Below, piece by piece: positions 37,263 to 49,651 of a DNA stretch of 64,000 nt. A model generated the notes under the pieces. It had not been told where the DNA came from, did no database searches, and saw only the letters and a list, made by a program, of their open reading frames with translations. How positions within the stretch are numbered: position 1 is the first letter of the stretch; each line of letters opens with the position of its first letter. The position numbers were made by a program, and so were the translations under genes. Source of the stretch: Azolla pinnata (Eukaryota > Streptophyta > Polypodiopsida > Salviniales > Salviniaceae); the NCBI GenBank assembly GCA_037176905.1, contig JBBBWG010033085.1, positions 1,276 through 65,275 on the forward strand, given 5' to 3'.

Positions 37263-38899
37263 CGTTACTCTCTCCTGTTCCAGAGCTCCAAGCTATTGCT
37301 ACTGCTAAACATGGACTTCTGCGTCGGTCGCCTTACTGTTTCTGTACATAGCCTTCCGAGTGTTGTTCCGGCATTTTTCTACGCCATCGCTAGACACGAT
37401 CTCCGGCTTCAGCTGAAGCTGTTCGTAGCCATACAACCCACCGTCGCCACCATCGTCATCATCTCCACATGCAAAGCCATATCTTTTTGCCCTTGTCCAT
37501 CGAGTCGGCTTCTCCACCACCCACGTTGCGCTCATTCGTTAACGGATTATCCCCATCCATCAGCAAACAAGCACGCCCTAGTTAGCCGAACAGAAGGCTT
37601 TTATCATTCGTATCTCCTTGTCCTTCGTCAAAAGCCAGACCACTTCACATCAAAGTCTCTGCTTGCCTCGCCGATTTCTCTGAAACGTTGCATTTTTTGT
37701 ATCCTTGGCAAAACGCTCGCAACATCGACCCCATACTTTGCTTTGCAAACAACAGTAACATTTGCTCATGACTTCAGAGAGAAACTTCAGATTGATGAAC
37801 ATAACAATGCTACATGCTACATGCTACAAACAATGAATAACGCCCATTTACCAACATGTTTCTGACCCGATCTTTTCTTTGATTTTATGGAGCTGTACAA
37901 AGATTAACTCAGGGGGATCCACATTCACAGCTTCGTAAAACATGAAACAAACAAAGCGAACTTGAGATTCATAATGCAGTTCAGTACCCAAAGCCAATTT
38001 AACTACATCATGTGAAACTCAATCACAGAAGTGCCCTATCTTAGCAATTGATATTTAAACAATGAAATGCTTTTGGCAAGCCTTCATCCAGTAATGCAGC
38101 CAACAAGTTTGTCCGAGTCATAACAATAAGAACATGACAGCAGATCAGGACAGGATTCTATGCTTTATTAGCTCAAAAGCACATTACTCAACAGCTATGC
38201 TTTCATCATAGAGCTTAATGAGTACATACTAAGAATCACAAAAAAAGCTCAACAAAAAAGCAAGTCGAAAACATATCCCCCAGAATTAACCTTTGTAGCT
38301 GAAGATTACTGACTTCTGATATATAGATGCGTTGCTCACTGAAGATGCGCTACTAACGGAAGCATCTAATAGACAATTCTCATTAAATTTCTCTCGCAGT
38401 CTAAAATGAGACAAAGCAACAGTGACTTTAACTGAATCAAATTACCTGAAACTTCCATAGGAAAAATGAGTTTTGCAGGCAAAAGATAAGTTCATGGAAT
38501 CTGAGGGGAAATTTCCGGATGACAAGATGCATACAAACACATCATGCAAAACAAAAGTGAAAGAACTCTCCAACTGCTGCATCATGAACCTCTTAATTAT
38601 TTTCCCCATAAGAACCTTTCCATCATTACTTTCTGAGTTGCAACTTCTCATAATCCCCTGACAAGCCTTGAGAGTTGAGGGCTAAGAAAAGAGTACACCA
38701 TATGATTATTTGAGATTCATCAGGGGTCAACCATGAAATTAAGTCCTTAATGAGGAACTAAAAAACTCCGCAGAAAAAGAATAGTCACCCTGACAGATCC
38801 AATCATGAGAAATGAAGAGGCCTTTCCCAATGAAAAATATTAATAGCAAGGTAACGAAAAAGGAATCAACATTATGCAGAGGATCTCGATGGACCATCT
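37263..38899. other. Stretch without a recognised gene, including ATP synthase e 3' flank
   Basis: A plus-strand frame continues out of the ACAT repeat to 37865 but has no recognisable domain. The segment 37900-38899 is AT-rich and is a plausible 3' untranslated region and flank for the minus-strand gene ending at 38900. I see no other coding feature. Confidence 0.45.
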
Positions 38900-41116
38900 T
38901 CAATGGTGTGCCTTGGCTCCTGCTTTTTGTTGTGCTTTAGCTTCCGACTGAAAAGAAAACGAAACATACAATCTCCTTCAGAAATAGTGCAGAAGGAAGC
39001 ATACCCAATTCAACCATAATGGATAATCTCAATACATACCCGCAAATAAGAAATCTTAATAGATCCATAAGTTAGTCCGAGGGCAAATGCTGCTGCCCGA
39101 GCAACCTGTAAACAATGTGAAGCAACAACAAATATCACTAGAAAGTGAGCTTCGTTTTCGGCATATATCTAGTTTCAAAGTGCTAGTACAGAAGAACAAA
39201 ATAACATTTGAAGGAATCGATGCATATAAAATTAGAAAAGAAACTCCAACAGAAGTTGATCTAGACAGCACTCTTAAATACATCTGCCAAAGAAGAAGTA
39301 TCGCTAATTCCTCTGTTGAAAAGTAATCTCTGTTGATGCTGATGAAGTAGATTTTCAAATGAAGCTGGACTAGAAATGTGATAGCAACTGATGATCACTT
39401 AATGTGCTCACATTCTGCATGACGTTTCTAAGAAGCAAGTTGGGGCTCTCTAATCATTTTATGAGCTGCCAGAAGCTGTTGTTTCTCCTTTCACACAATA
39501 CTTCTTTCTCAGAACTTCTCTAAACCCCTTCGTTTCATTCCTTCTCTTGTTCTAATGAGACAGGGATGCCTTCAACCATACTAAAGATAACTAAGAACTG
39601 ATGCACAAATCCTACAGCTTCAAATAGCACATCCTACTTTAGAGAAGAATGGCTAAGAGCGCTCATTTCTCAATGAGTTCAAATTACATGGAGCTTATGT
39701 CCTGACATTACATAACTACATGGAGCTTATGTTCAAAAAAGGATTAAAACGAAGTGATCATCAGTTTCGAGCTTCAAAACACTATCAGACACATAAGTAC
39801 AAAATGCCCCTTTTTACCATGATTTCTGTGCATACTTCATGAACATTTAAACTGCATGACGCAATGATTGATGAAGACGTGGTGCATATTTTTCTACAAC
39901 TGTTTGCTCGAACAAAGTGAGAACCAGAGCCTACACAGGAGTTTCCCCTGACAAGCTTTTTTAACTTCCATACCTCTCCTAGACAAGAAAATAGTTCATG
40001 CTCACCATTCTGGGAAAATCTAAAGGAAATCTAGAAAGCGCAGACTGACTAAACCTGCACATTGTAATTTTCGTGCCCCTCTAGATCAAGGAACCATCCA
40101 AAGATGTAGAAACAGCAAAGTTGAGAATTGATTCTACTGACTGACCATTTTAATATCTCCCAACGGAAAGCTTATAAAAAATACTTTTTTTACATACAAA
40201 TTCTACACGATCAATTTTCAAACAAAATTTACGCACAAAGTGTCTATTAACCTGGTTGACAAATATCAAAACCAGTAGGCAAGAAACGGTCCATATTCTG
40301 GTAAAATACTCTTCTAGCAACCTTCCTCGAGCATGCAGGAAGCTGGACCTACACCTGACAATGTGGAGCTTCTTTTTCTATATATAGACGTGTCTCAGAA
40401 ATCAAATATGGTTTAGTCTAAAGAGGAGTTTTAAACGATGAGTTACTAAGGACGAGAACACAGAAATATCCAAGAAATCATAAACACCTTTCTTTCATAC
40501 TATGTTGGAGCATGCACCCTCCTTTCTCAATGAAAACAAAATTCAGGCAGAAATTTACACAGGCCTTGGAAATCTAACAGGTTGTCCATCTCCTTTTGTT
40601 GCAAGCACGGAATCGGAGCCATTTGGCCTAAATAAGAATTTCGCTAACAATCTTACGCGCGAGCAACAGAACCACAGCAGAAGAGCACATTTGCATTCTA
40701 CCGCACGGTACGGTATGTCGGCACACACACACACACACACACGTCTCTCTGATCTTTACCTCTTCCAGGAAAGATTCTCTCTCTGCGCTCAGGCATATAA
40801 CATGTCGATGTACCAGAACGTCGTCAAACACGTGATGTTTCATCCGGATCGGACCTACCTCTTACACCGACGAAAAGAATGGCGTGTCAGCGTATCTTGA
40901 TTTTCACGAGGTATCTATCTATCTAGGGGGGGGGAGACCAAGCCCTAATCATTGGGAGCGAGGAAGGACGACGAGAACGACGAGTGCGGGACGAAGAAGA
41001 AGAAGCATAGATCACCGATTTTTGCGAGTAAACAACGGACGGAGAGAGAGAGAGAGAGAGAGATCAGGAACCTGCGCAAGGGAGCTCTTTCCTGAGTAAG
41101 GGCCGGGATACGCCAT
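38900..41116 (-). CDS. Mitochondrial ATP synthase subunit e (plant type)
   Basis: Small membrane subunit of the F1Fo ATP synthase, involved in dimerisation at cristae. Three short exons on the minus strand: 41116-41072, 39105-39040, 38947-38900. Together 159 nt, 52 residues, all phase 0. The protein starts MAYPGPYSGKSSLAQ, continues VARAAAFALGLTYGSIKISY (one transmembrane helix with a Gly-x3-Gly-like face) and ends SEAKAQQKAGAKAHH. This matches the plant subunit e pattern (PPGPYSGTSTLALVAR ... KAEAKAHH) in length and both termini. Intron 1 is about 2 kb for a 45-nt first exon, so the gene is easy to miss. A GA microsatellite (41041-41063) lies right after the first donor. Confidence 0.93.
40722..40742. 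repeat. CA dinucleotide microsatellite
   Basis: About ten CA units inside intron 1 of the ATP synthase subunit e gene. Confidence 0.9.
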
Positions 41117-43929
41117 CGCTGGATCGAATCGGAGCAGCTCGTCCGTCTCCGCGCTTCTGCTGCTTCGCAGTCCGGCGCTGCGTGCTTTCTCGTTCGTATT
41201 TTTGGGCTTCTCAGAGAAGAAAACGAAGACCTAAAAGAAAATGTGAAGGAAACGCAGAGAAGGGCATTTCTCGGAATTAATTAAAACTACGGAAACGCCA
41301 GTTTTTGCTCCTGGAGATGAGGAGGGCAGTTCTGGGATTCAATTAAGCTACCGAAACGCCAGTTTTGCCTTTTGAAAGATGAGGAGGAGGGTACTTATAT
41401 AGACTTGTGCTTTTTCTCATGTTTGTTGCTGTGAAAGGTGAGCTTCGGCGGAAGAGAGATGAGAAGACAGGGGCCTGACTGAACCAGAAAACAAGGCGTC
41501 GATCGATGTAAAGCGAGCAGAGGCTTTAGGGCGATGACTTCGACTGCGACTGCAACGCGATCCCTGCCGTAATTAGCCCTAAAGCCTCAATCGAGACTTG
41601 CTGGCTCAGATCTGAGCAAAGTTGCATCGATGGGGGGTTTGTGGAGTTGGGAGGAGATTCGAGCTCGCTCTCCCACGCGTCCAATTTGAGCAGGGCTTTC
41701 TGTGAGAGGTTGTCGCAACATACACGAGCGAGGCAAGACGGAGCCTGGCTGTGGCTTTGTAAAGTCGAGGTTTAGATCTGTGAGAGCTGGCTGTGAGAAA
41801 GACTGGAGCGAGGTCAGCAAACTGGGGCTGGAAGGCAGTTTTGAGGTGCAGCTCGGATGGGATGGCTGAGAGGTGTGATGTGAGATGGATTGGATCTGCC
41901 TCTCCCGATCTGGCAATGATCTGCCTTGTTTTAGGGAGCAATCTATTGCAAGGATCATTTTGACTAGTTTTACATTCGTATGTTGCCAAGAATGGGCGCT
42001 TCAGATGTGCTTGCAATTTCTCTACGTGCGAAAACTGTGATGATATAACTGATGTTTTCTTGTATATGCATTGTAAGAACATATGTATCGATCCCTTAAT
42101 GCAATGGAGCTAGACGTTGTTCGGAAGATGTTCCAACGTAAAAAGTCTGATTGTCGTTTCTAAAGAGCGTGGGATCTAAGGTGAAACAGTCAATGTTTTG
42201 GATTGAGAGATGAAGCAACGAACCCGAAGAAGGTTAACTTACTCAAATAATCGAGTAAAGATAATTCAAAGGATTGTTCAAGTGGCGAATGGCCTGATCG
42301 ACTTACATGTCAATGAAATATCGTTGAGCTAGATACAACCCTAATCGAGTCTTCTAGAGATGTCCAAATCCACACTTTGTCTCATTGCTGTCCATCTTAT
42401 TTTCTCCCTCGTAGATTTCTGACAACAGTTTCACAAATCAACAAGTTTTGCTGACTCGCTTCGTTGCTACTTTCATAATATTCAAAGGATAATTGTACAG
42501 AATGCAATGTGGGTAACACTACTCCAAACACAATGAGAGAAGACCCATTGTGCAAATATTGGATTAGCACAAGGCCGAAACGTGACGAAGCCATGCTAAA
42601 ACGCATGTAAATGGCATGAACAACAAGGCATCGAATTTGGATTTACTTGCGCTAGCTTCCAACAGGATTGTACAAAAGAAGCATGCATGCCCATGATCCC
42701 AATTGTGATTCCTCCTCTGCAGAGTTCTGAGTAGAATCTGCATGATCAAGCGATCACGAGTACTTGTCTTTTCCTTTCGGTTTTTAGAGATCAGATCGAT
42801 CGATCATACGAAGAGTTGGAAGCCAGCGAAATCGGACATCATATGGATAGGAACTACGTGATCAAACATCATCCAATGAGATGGAAGTCTCTGATCGGGC
42901 ACATTACGAATCGAACATCATATGAAGAGCTAGAAGTTTTCGATCGAGCATGCCGAGCCTGAGGTCTCTGATCAGACACCGTAGCAGAAGCAACACGAGT
43001 TCGATCGGATCGATCCATAGATCGAGGTCTTCTACTTCTTCGGTTCGATCGAACCATCGAGGAATTGATCTGCATATCAACTTCTTCACCATCATCATCA
43101 TCATCATCTTCTTCTTCTTCTTCTTCTTCCATTTGTGAGAACAAGAGCCAGATTTTTTGTTCAACAATTGCTGAAGCCTTGAGTTGGTTTGCACAATCTT
43201 GAAAGAGCAGGAAAAGCAAAGGAAGGATGGCATGCAAGCAACACTATACAATCCACCATGGCTGCCATTGAAGAAGAAGTAGTAGAAGAAGAAGGAGAAG
43301 AAGAAGAAGAAGAAGAAGGAGAAGAAGAAGATGATGATGATGGCATTACGAGCAGCACACCGATCAATCCATTGCTGCAAATAGGTTTGGATCCATGTCT
43401 TCAGTGTTTTTCCGTGTATGAATTTGAATCTATATATGTGCGATTGATGGTCAGTGCATAATGGCTCCTTATCCGTCTTTGATCTATGGCAAGAACGCAT
43501 TCATCATGCATTCTGTGCGGCAACTCCTGTTTCTCTGCGGAAGAAATCCATGGATTGTGTTGAGAAGCCAAGAAATGTCTTTTTTTTTGTTCTTTTGTTG
43601 TTGTTGTTGTTGATGTTGTTCATCCAAGCTCGTGATTGTGATGCGTAGGAGGACCATTCTTTTTCATCTCTGAGAGGAGATTAAGCAGAGAGTTCCATCG
43701 TACATTGATGCATCTGGTGAATCGCTTTGTACAGCTAGATGCCTGTGTACTGTGAGATCTTGTGGAAGAGGTTCTCTGAATCGTATGGCATGCATACTTC
43801 ATCGATCTGTAGAATTCTGTTGATAAAAGGAAACCTGTTGGAAGAATCTTTTCATCCACGGTTCTGTGATGAGGCCTTGTCTTAAGCATCCGTCATTGCG
43901 TATTGCAGATAGAATCAAATCTGAAGAAA
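41117..43929. other. Divergent intergenic region with leader of the PHD-homeodomain gene
   Basis: It lies between the ATP synthase e start (minus) and the PHD-homeodomain start (plus). Two overlapping minus-strand frames at 41587-42082 have no recognisable domain. Degenerate ATCATATGAAGAGCTAGAAG-like and GATCGATC-like copies occur at 42785-42970. Short CATCAT/CTTCTT runs are at 43090-43130 and a GAAGAA run at 43268-43345. A splice acceptor (GCAG) at 43906-43909 shows that the PHD-homeodomain ATG at 43930 is preceded by at least one leader intron. The leader exon itself is not defined. Confidence 0.45.
43268..43345. repeat. GAAGAA/GATGAT triplet tract
   Basis: Near-pure GAA/GGA/GAT triplets. 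The open frame over it (poly-Glu/Asp) lacks any other support and is taken as low complexity, probably within the leader region of the downstream gene. Confidence 0.8.
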
Positions 43930-46900
43930 ATGGCAGATATGCCAAAAGAAACGAAGAAGGCTAGGAAATCCAGAACGACATCGAGCATCTCTCAGGGTGA
44001 AGGCTCAAGAAAAGCTTCGGATCAGTCCCAAGCTGAAGTGATTGCATCTATCCTTTCAAAGCGTCAGACAAGAGAGGATCAAAGACAAGGAAAACTACAG
44101 GCACGTAGTAAACGTCCAAATATTGGGAAGGAGTCAAACACAGAATCAGTGAAAACCACCCATTTGAGCTCTGATATGCCAAAAGGGCGTGTAAGTAGAC
44201 GGGTTAATCAATCTCGAACTGTGCAAGAGAGCTCGAAATTCGTACGGAAGAACCTCAATCAGGGAAGATATAGAAGGCAAAACTCGACATCAAAGAGCTC
44301 TGCTGACAAAGTGGCAAGGTTACTTAGATCTCATGGGCAATCGAAGGTTTCCAAATCTGAACCAAAGCAAGTAGACCCTGACAGACCTCCACGAAAGCGT
44401 CAGCGCAAACATACGAAGGGCAATGCACACAACTCTGCTCATGAAGATAATTTTTGTAGTAACATGGCGAAGATCAAAAGAAGGGTGAAATATCTTCTAA
44501 CTCGTGTGAACTTAGAACAGAATTACATTGAGGCATATTCTGCAGAAGGGTGGAAAGGCCAAAGGTTGATTGATTTCAAACAAAGCAACTATTTTCCAGT
44601 GCTTATATACATTTTACTAATGCTCATGTCTTACGTGGTATTGGCAGCCGTGAAAAGATAAGGCCGGAGAGGGAGTTAGAAAAAGCCAAGGCTCAGATTT
44701 TACAATTTCAACTTGGAATACGTGATGCAATACGTCAACTTGATTCTTTGGGTTTAATGGAAGGATGTGTCTATCGTTCAGATGGCCGAATCCATCACAG
44801 AGATGTAAGTTTTGTTCATTCATGCTATTCACATCATGTGTCATTTGTGCACTTCCTGCCTGACACTGTGTGAGATAAACCCTACACAATACACACATAG
44901 GCTACAAAAATTGAATCAACTTTACAACATTTTCCCCTGATCATAAAATGCACCAGGGCCCACTGATGCCATTTGCGTGCTTTTTGTTTTGAATATCCGG
45001 AATGCTTTTCAGTGAAAACTTAACTGTGCACTTTGTGATGGCCGTCCATCATATCTATTTATGATACTTCAACAAAACACGATTACCTGTGCCGTGCTTC
45101 AGATATTTTGTTCGAAGTGTAATATCCAAGAATCTGGAGAGAATAAAGATATCATATTGTGCGATGGGTTTTGTGATCGGGCATTCCACCAAATGTGTTT
45201 GGTCCCTCCCTTGGAAACAGATGACAGTAAGCATTCATAGATTTTAATTTTAATTTTATTGAGTATTCTTATCTTTGTTGTCCCAAATATATATGCTTAA
45301 CTCACAAGGTACATGTCCCCAGTTCCTCCAGAAAATGAAGGTTGGCTCTGCCCTATATGCGAATGCAAGATGGAATGCTTGGAGGTTGTTAATGCTTATT
45401 TGGGAACCTCATATTCAATGGATGATCACTGGCAGGTACAGATATTCAATATTCCAATTGAAATATGCTTTGATATTTTTCGTAAGGAATTTGATTCCAT
45501 AATTTTTGCTCAGAACATTTTTGCTGAAGCAGCAGCTTTTGCAAGTGGTGATAGGAAACTGGACATTCAAGACGAACTTCTGCCTTCTGAAGATTCAGAA
45601 GATGATGATTATAATCCAGACGGAGCTAACTATGGCAGAGATAAGGATTCCAATGAATCTCATGGTTCAGGGAGTGAGGCAGCATCTGATGAAAGTGGTG
45701 GAGGCGAGGATTCTGATTCTGATTCTAATTCAAATGACGAGGAATACTCTAAGTGCTCACTTTTAGAGGAACTGGCGGGAATTATGGAGAGTGGATACAA
45801 TGAGGCTAATGGACTGAACATGAAGAATCATGAAGAAGAATGTGCTTTGATAGATGAGGATGGTGTGGTTGTCAGTGAAAAGAGGCAAAGGAAAGAAGTG
45901 GATTATAAGAAGCTACATGATGTAAGTTGGTGCATACATGTGTCCTTTTTTTTATCACTAGTCATTTCTAAGAAAAGTTATGGTGGCAGAAATAAATACT
46001 GTTAATTGGATGCTCCCATAGTCATACCAATCCTAAACATCAAACATGTCTCCATAGCTCTGAAGGAGAATGATATGCATCTTGGATCAAGCTGAATGCT
46101 CACTTGAGATATTTCCTGTGATCTCATAAATTATCCAATGATGACATATTTAGTGCTCCTCATATTAGCGCTTCACATGGCAAACCTGGAAGAAGACAAT
46201 CTTTATGCGCAATGTGGCAAAGGTCAATTTGAATTGCGTGTGACATGTGCTTCCATATGCTTGGCTTGAGTGATAAACCATCTAGGGACATATTTTACAG
46301 GAGAGATTTGTAATGTTCAAGTCTCTTGTCAGTTTGTAAGAAGTTGAGAAGCCTTGTGAGTGAGGTCTAATAAACGAGCTCAAATGAGGGAGGCTGTTTA
46401 GAAAGACAAAAGCTGAATAATGAAATGAGTTGGGAAGTGGCCCTATTATAGGGCCTAACATGGGGTAATTGGCTCGCTGTAAGTGGCACTTGTGATTATA
46501 GGACTCTCCAGAACAATAATAATCAATTGCGTTTCGTATCTATGTTATTCTTGGTGCTGGTTCTCCAACATTTTCCTTGACTGTTGGGAAGAACATTTTG
46601 GCAGAATTCACTTGGTTACATTGAGCCATTATCCTCACACTCGGATCCATGTATAGAATTTCATTCCCCTGGCAGAGTGTATTGATTAACTTTGTTGACA
46701 TATTGGCTGATTCGGGTTGATTTTAATTTCAAGGAAATGTTTGGAAAGAGTTCAATGCTAGAGGAAGCTAGTGAGGATGAAGAATGGGGACCAAACAAAC
46801 GCATGAGGAAAGCAAGAAATCCAGGGCAATCCTCATATAATGAGTTCAAAAGGAAGCAGATAGTGCAAGCAGAGTCTAACGGCCATGATATAAAACCTGG

Positions 46901-49651
46901 TCGTGTATGCTTGCCACCTGACATTGTTGAGGTATGTGATTTCGAGTTTCATCTGAATGCACTCTATTAGCTTCGGAATGCAATGTTCAGCGTTTCTTAC
47001 TATTCAACTGATAAAAGACATGGTATTTCAATGGAACTCTGTAGAAGCATTAGTTTGAGGATTTTCATTTTGACAGCTGTTCTATGTGATGTCATGCTAT
47101 GGCCTTCAAGCTATCAAAAAAGAAATGTAATTCATATTTAAAGTGAGTGTGCCAAAACAGGCTTAGAACATAGGAGCCTTCCTTCCCCACAAACACACAA
47201 ATCTTAATGAATACATCAAAGGTGTATCAAGATGCAGGAGGAAAACAGTGGAATAGAACTAATATAGAAAATTTTCAGACCCTGGAAAAATGCTAGCCAT
47301 CTATCCTTGAGCTGTCTGATCAAGATGGTGTGATGCTTGAAATCATATGTTCATCATAGTGTACTTTATCTTCAACTGAACAAATGAGCATGTTTTCAAT
47401 GTGCATGGCTGCAGCAAATGTTTTAAACATGGTATCTGTTGTATATGGGATGTTTTGTATCTACTCTGTAGGAGTTGATCTATTTTAGAAATTTAATGGG
47501 TGCCTTGGTCTATGATAGATACTTTTCACCCACTTTTGGGTAGTGATGAACTACCTAGGAGTAAAAGAATAAACCCAGAATTCTCGAGTATACCAGAGAT
47601 AGATACCCTATTATGGTCATTCACAAAATCGTTTATTGATAGTGTATACTAGCCAACTTGATGAAAGCCAAGTGATAGGGTGTAATAGCTGTGACTTGAT
47701 AAAGGCATATGAAAAGTAGTTTTTCAGCCTAATCGCTGACATGTACACTTAGAAATAATCAATTCTGGCTATATTGAGATTAAAGACCACTGGAATAAAC
47801 ACCTTGATTGGCAAGAAATATGTTTTACTATGAATATTCTATGAATATCTGCATTTTAAAATGTTTATACCTATTATACTTATATGCATTGAAGAGAATG
47901 AACCCCATATAAAGGATATTTCCAGTCTATAAGGTCAATTTCCAATGATCTGGTAGCAAAGATTTTTTTTTTCTTATTATGCATGAATGAAAAAATTTGC
48001 AGTCCACACCAAAGGTCTGGCATGTGGTCATGCACTTATACGTCTACCTGATGGTGTTTGGATGATCCCACTACACGGGTTGTGTGTGTTTGGATTTCTG
48101 TTCAGTCCACATCTTGGAAGAGTGAAAATTTTTGCTGGCTTCTTTTAGGTTCTTGAAACTCCTGATTCATCGAAGAGATAAATAGGAAAACAGTTATTGA
48201 TTGGATTTTCTCTGTTGAATTCATGTTGCTACTTGATATGGTGTTATAATTTGCAGTCATTGATTTGTTCTTTGTGGTTTCAGAAGCTTCGAGAAGCTTT
48301 CAAGGAGAACTCACTTCCTTCAAGAGCTTGCAAGGAGGGTTTGTCAAAGCAACTTGGCCTTTCGTTTCGAAAAGTGAGAATTTGACTAAATATTTGCACT
48401 CATCTATCATTAAATACTGTGTATACAAGAGGTATCAATTTTGTCATTACATATTTCAATTTATTTAGAGGCCCACCTTTAGTGTAAAATTATTATAACT
48501 AGGAAGAAACGTCCTGAGCATCGGCTAGTGTCTCTTCTGTGTGCGGCTTGTCCTTATGATAGCTTTGGCTGATGGAGAATTCTGATGTCTTCTATGTATC
48601 TTCCCTGGCCTATCCTTAATGTAAATATTGTGGATATTGTTCATACCTTGGTTGACTATAGGCATGAGGTTTTCAGTCTAACTTTATTAAAATATTATCA
48701 CTTCATATCGGACATGTGTAAAAATGGGTTCTGGTGTCATGGATAATTTTCTCCTTCAGTATGCCGTTTTTCTCTGATTGACGTTCATGATTCCCAGAAC
48801 TTTCATCCATTCTATGTACATGAGGTTTATTGTTCTGAGATTTAATACTCCCTGAATGTAACATTTTCTTTACGAATGCGTTTCAACTGCAGCTTTGGCT
48901 ATTCTATGAAGTTACCCAAAGTTGATTAACCCATTACCACTTCAGTGCTCAAACAAAAATCTGATCCAGCACTGAAATGAATGAAAATTTAGTTCTATTT
49001 CTTAGAATGCATCTAGGTTGTAATGCTGTAGGATTACAGGCACAGAAATGTTATTTCGGCTTGAGAGAATAACTCAGAAAGACGTATGAAGGAATTTCCT
49101 GGCTTAGATACAGTAAAAGGAACAAACAGCTCCTCAGTTGTAAAATGCTACTACTTCAAAGCATTTTCAGTATCCTGGATGGAGGTAGCAACCTCGCCTC
49201 ACTTTCTCACCGAGAACGTAAAGGTTCATAAATCTTAGAGTTTGCATAGTTCAGAGCCTTGCTTAGGCTGGGTGCTATTTTGGGGATTTATTTTTATCCT
49301 AATTATTGTAACCAAAATTCATTTTTATTTCAGGTACATGTTTGGTTTCGGAATGTCCGAGCAGTAGCTTTGAGGAAAGGTCTGGTAGAAGCATCCAGAG
49401 CTAGACGCAGAAGTTTGTCAAAACCCATTGGTACAAAGGAAGAAGAAATAAAGAAGTGTGATGCTGAAGCCAAAGCAAAAGAGCAATGGTGGCTGGCTAC
49501 GATGGATATGCTAAATGAGGCGACTCTCAAGATTGAAAAGCTTAAGGTTCTCCTGCAGGACACGACAAGGTCCGATAATTGTGGAGCATTGATGTATGTT
49601 GCCGTAGCTGAGTTGAAAGAGAGAACTTCTGCAAGTGCATCTAATCTGTGA
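43930..49651 (+). CDS. PHD finger plus homeodomain transcription factor (HAT3.1/PRHA type)
   Basis: Nuclear chromatin-reading transcription factor of the plant PHD-HD class. Eight coding exons: 43930-44564, 44648-44804, 45103-45226, 45323-45435, 45514-45921, 46734-46931, 48284-48373, 49334-49651. Sum 2043 nt, 680 residues, phases consistent. Residues 1-180 are basic and Ser-rich. The conserved [20 protein letters not shown] and [18 protein letters not shown] precede a C4HC3 PHD finger (about 267-318: [23 protein letters not shown]). An acidic stretch ([13 protein letters not shown] ...) follows. The homeodomain (about 535-595) is split by an intron after LGLSFRK; its third helix reads [10 protein letters not shown] with the diagnostic WFxNxR. 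The C-terminal ~70 residues are Lys/Glu-rich and partly coiled-coil-like. The chosen ATG is the first in the exon starting at 43910. Intron 6 uses an AAG acceptor (TTTCAAG). Confidence 0.96.

Noticed and set aside
37095-37865. 256-codon plus-strand frame
   Set aside because: Its start lies in the ACAT microsatellite and the unique part shows no recognisable domain or splice context.
41587-42082. Minus-strand frames of 123 and 158 codons
   Set aside because: The two frames overlap in different phases, and neither shows a known domain or codon pattern resembling the confirmed genes.
42869-43500. Minus-strand frames with poly-Phe/poly-Ser/poly-Asp runs
   Set aside because: Produced by GAA/CTT and CAT triplet tracts; no conserved segment.
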